Below are positions 63,674-64,000 of a stretch of 64,000 nucleotides of DNA, one piece after another. This DNA comes from HXMU1420-13 sp965229525 (GTDB taxonomy: Bacteria; Bacteroidota; Rhodothermia; Balneolales; Balneolaceae): the NCBI GenBank assembly GCA_965229525.1, contig OZ245886.1, positions 2,480,001 through 2,544,000 of the forward strand, in the 5' to 3' direction. A model generated the notes under the pieces. The model ran no database searches. It saw only the letters and a program-made list of their open reading frames with translations, and had not been told where the DNA came from. Each line of letters starts with the position of its first letter. Position 1 is the stretch's first letter. Position numbers and translations under genes: made by a program.

Positions 63674-64000
63674 AAACCCCGCCATCCAGAATTAAAGATT
63701 ATCGTGATAAAAGGCTCGATGAGTTAAGAGATGCATACATTTATGGGCAGTCTTATTCGGCTACGTTTCTAGATGCAGCATTAAATTATCTAAAATCGGG
63801 AGGCTCCCCTAGATTTCTTGGAGAATATAAAGAAGGAAAATGGACAGGATTAATTGGTAAAATCGGTCATTGGAGAATAAGGGAACTTACCCAGGAACAA
63901 CTTGATGAAGCTTGCCAAGAATTGTATGGACATTGTACTCCAGATACTCAAAACAGACAATTTTGGACGCCTTTCATTGCGGTTTGGAAGCATAATACCC
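63559..64000 (+). CDS. int: Tyrosine recombinase/integrase, N-terminal part (cut by window edge)
   Basis: The frame from ATG 63559 is open to the window end, giving 147 residues. It begins LKIFKKTNSPNWYLRGTIHG followed by QEIYESTGIPHQ, the arm-binding start of phage-type integrases (WYLRGT...ESTG), then a helical SAM-like domain (ATFLDAALNYLKSGGSPRFL, then WRIRELTQEQLDEACQELYG). The catalytic R-H-R-Y part is outside the window. It marks the end of an integrative element with the integration module. Confidence 0.8.
   Translation, partial: MSSELKIFKKTNSPNWYLRGTIHGQEIYESTGIPHQGLKTPPSRIKDYRDKRLDELRDAYIYGQSYSATFLDAALNYLKSGGSPRFLGEYKEGKWTGLIGKIGHWRIRELTQEQLDEACQELYGHCTPDTQNRQFWTPFIAVWKHNT

Larger units (their letters stand above)
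36963..64000. mobile_element. Putative integrative element beside tRNA-fMet (right end outside window)
   Basis: Directly after the tRNA the gene content changes to metal efflux, then a toxin-antitoxin pair, multigene defence-like operons, XRE regulators, SSB and RadC-type proteins, orphan small genes and, at the right edge, a tyrosine recombinase. This is the usual content of an integrative element or a defence-rich island. The exact left border is not proven: no direct repeat of the tRNA 3' end is found inside the window, and the metal locus could be an older chromosomal cassette. Confidence 0.5.

Noticed and set aside
36963..64000. CRISPR array or cas genes in the defence region
   Set aside because: I saw no regularly spaced direct repeats and no Cas-like proteins.

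Overview
The window reads as chromosome of a low-GC (about 40% by eye) Gram-negative bacterium of the Bacteroidota/Balneolota assemblage, most likely a Balneolaceae-like marine heterotroph. This rests on a fused CcoN-CcoO cytochrome cbb3 subunit, a CzcA pump fused to a TolC-type channel, a short HMA-AraC metal regulator, many lipoprotein and Sec signals, and few strong Shine-Dalgarno sites. No 16S or other phylogenetic marker is present, so the assignment is inference.

Bases 1-36,880 are mostly ordinary chromosome: the end of pyrG, a Nudix hydrolase, a TPR histidine kinase, an amidohydrolase, a radical SAM protein, pdxH and trmB, a TetR-fadE pair, an Lrp-megL pair, a lemA/TPM operon, a DUF1080 plus Gfo/Idh pair, then a complete minus-strand cbb3 oxidase cluster in transcription order Rrf2 regulator-ccoI-ccoS-ccoNO-ccoQ-ccoP-ccoG-ccoH-safE-like. 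A 30-bp palindrome sits in front of the Rrf2 gene. After it come two paralogous small lipoproteins, a frameshifted metallopeptidase, purL, an SDR, lysine 6-transaminase and ornithine aminotransferase.

An initiator tRNA-Met (36,890-36,962) with its own promoter and terminator marks the change to accessory DNA. Next to it lies a metal-efflux locus on the minus strand: a Zn/Cd P-type ATPase, an HMA-AraC regulator, a CDF exporter, a PII-like protein, a CzcB adaptor and a CzcA-TolC fusion. The transmembrane motif of CzcA points to divalent cations rather than Cu/Ag.

From 47.5 kb to the right edge the DNA looks like an integrative element carrying a defence cargo. It has an AbiEi/AbiEii toxin-antitoxin pair with a VRR-NUC nuclease gene in the same operon and paired operators. 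A three-gene ABC-3C/Lamassu-like operon follows (small helical protein, zinc-hook SMC-like ATPase, repeat protein with a PD-(D/E)XK nuclease end). Beyond it are a duplicated-module DNA-binding-like protein, an XRE regulator with twin operators, small element genes including an SSB and a RadC-type protein, and a GC-rich structured non-coding block. The last genes are a two-gene AbiJ-NTD-like ATPase plus HNH nuclease (Septu-like) and the start of a tyrosine recombinase that runs off the window. The strongest candidates for something new are the three-gene SMC/nuclease operon, the AbiE-VRR-NUC operon, the AbiJ-type ATPase/HNH pair and the two structured non-coding blocks.
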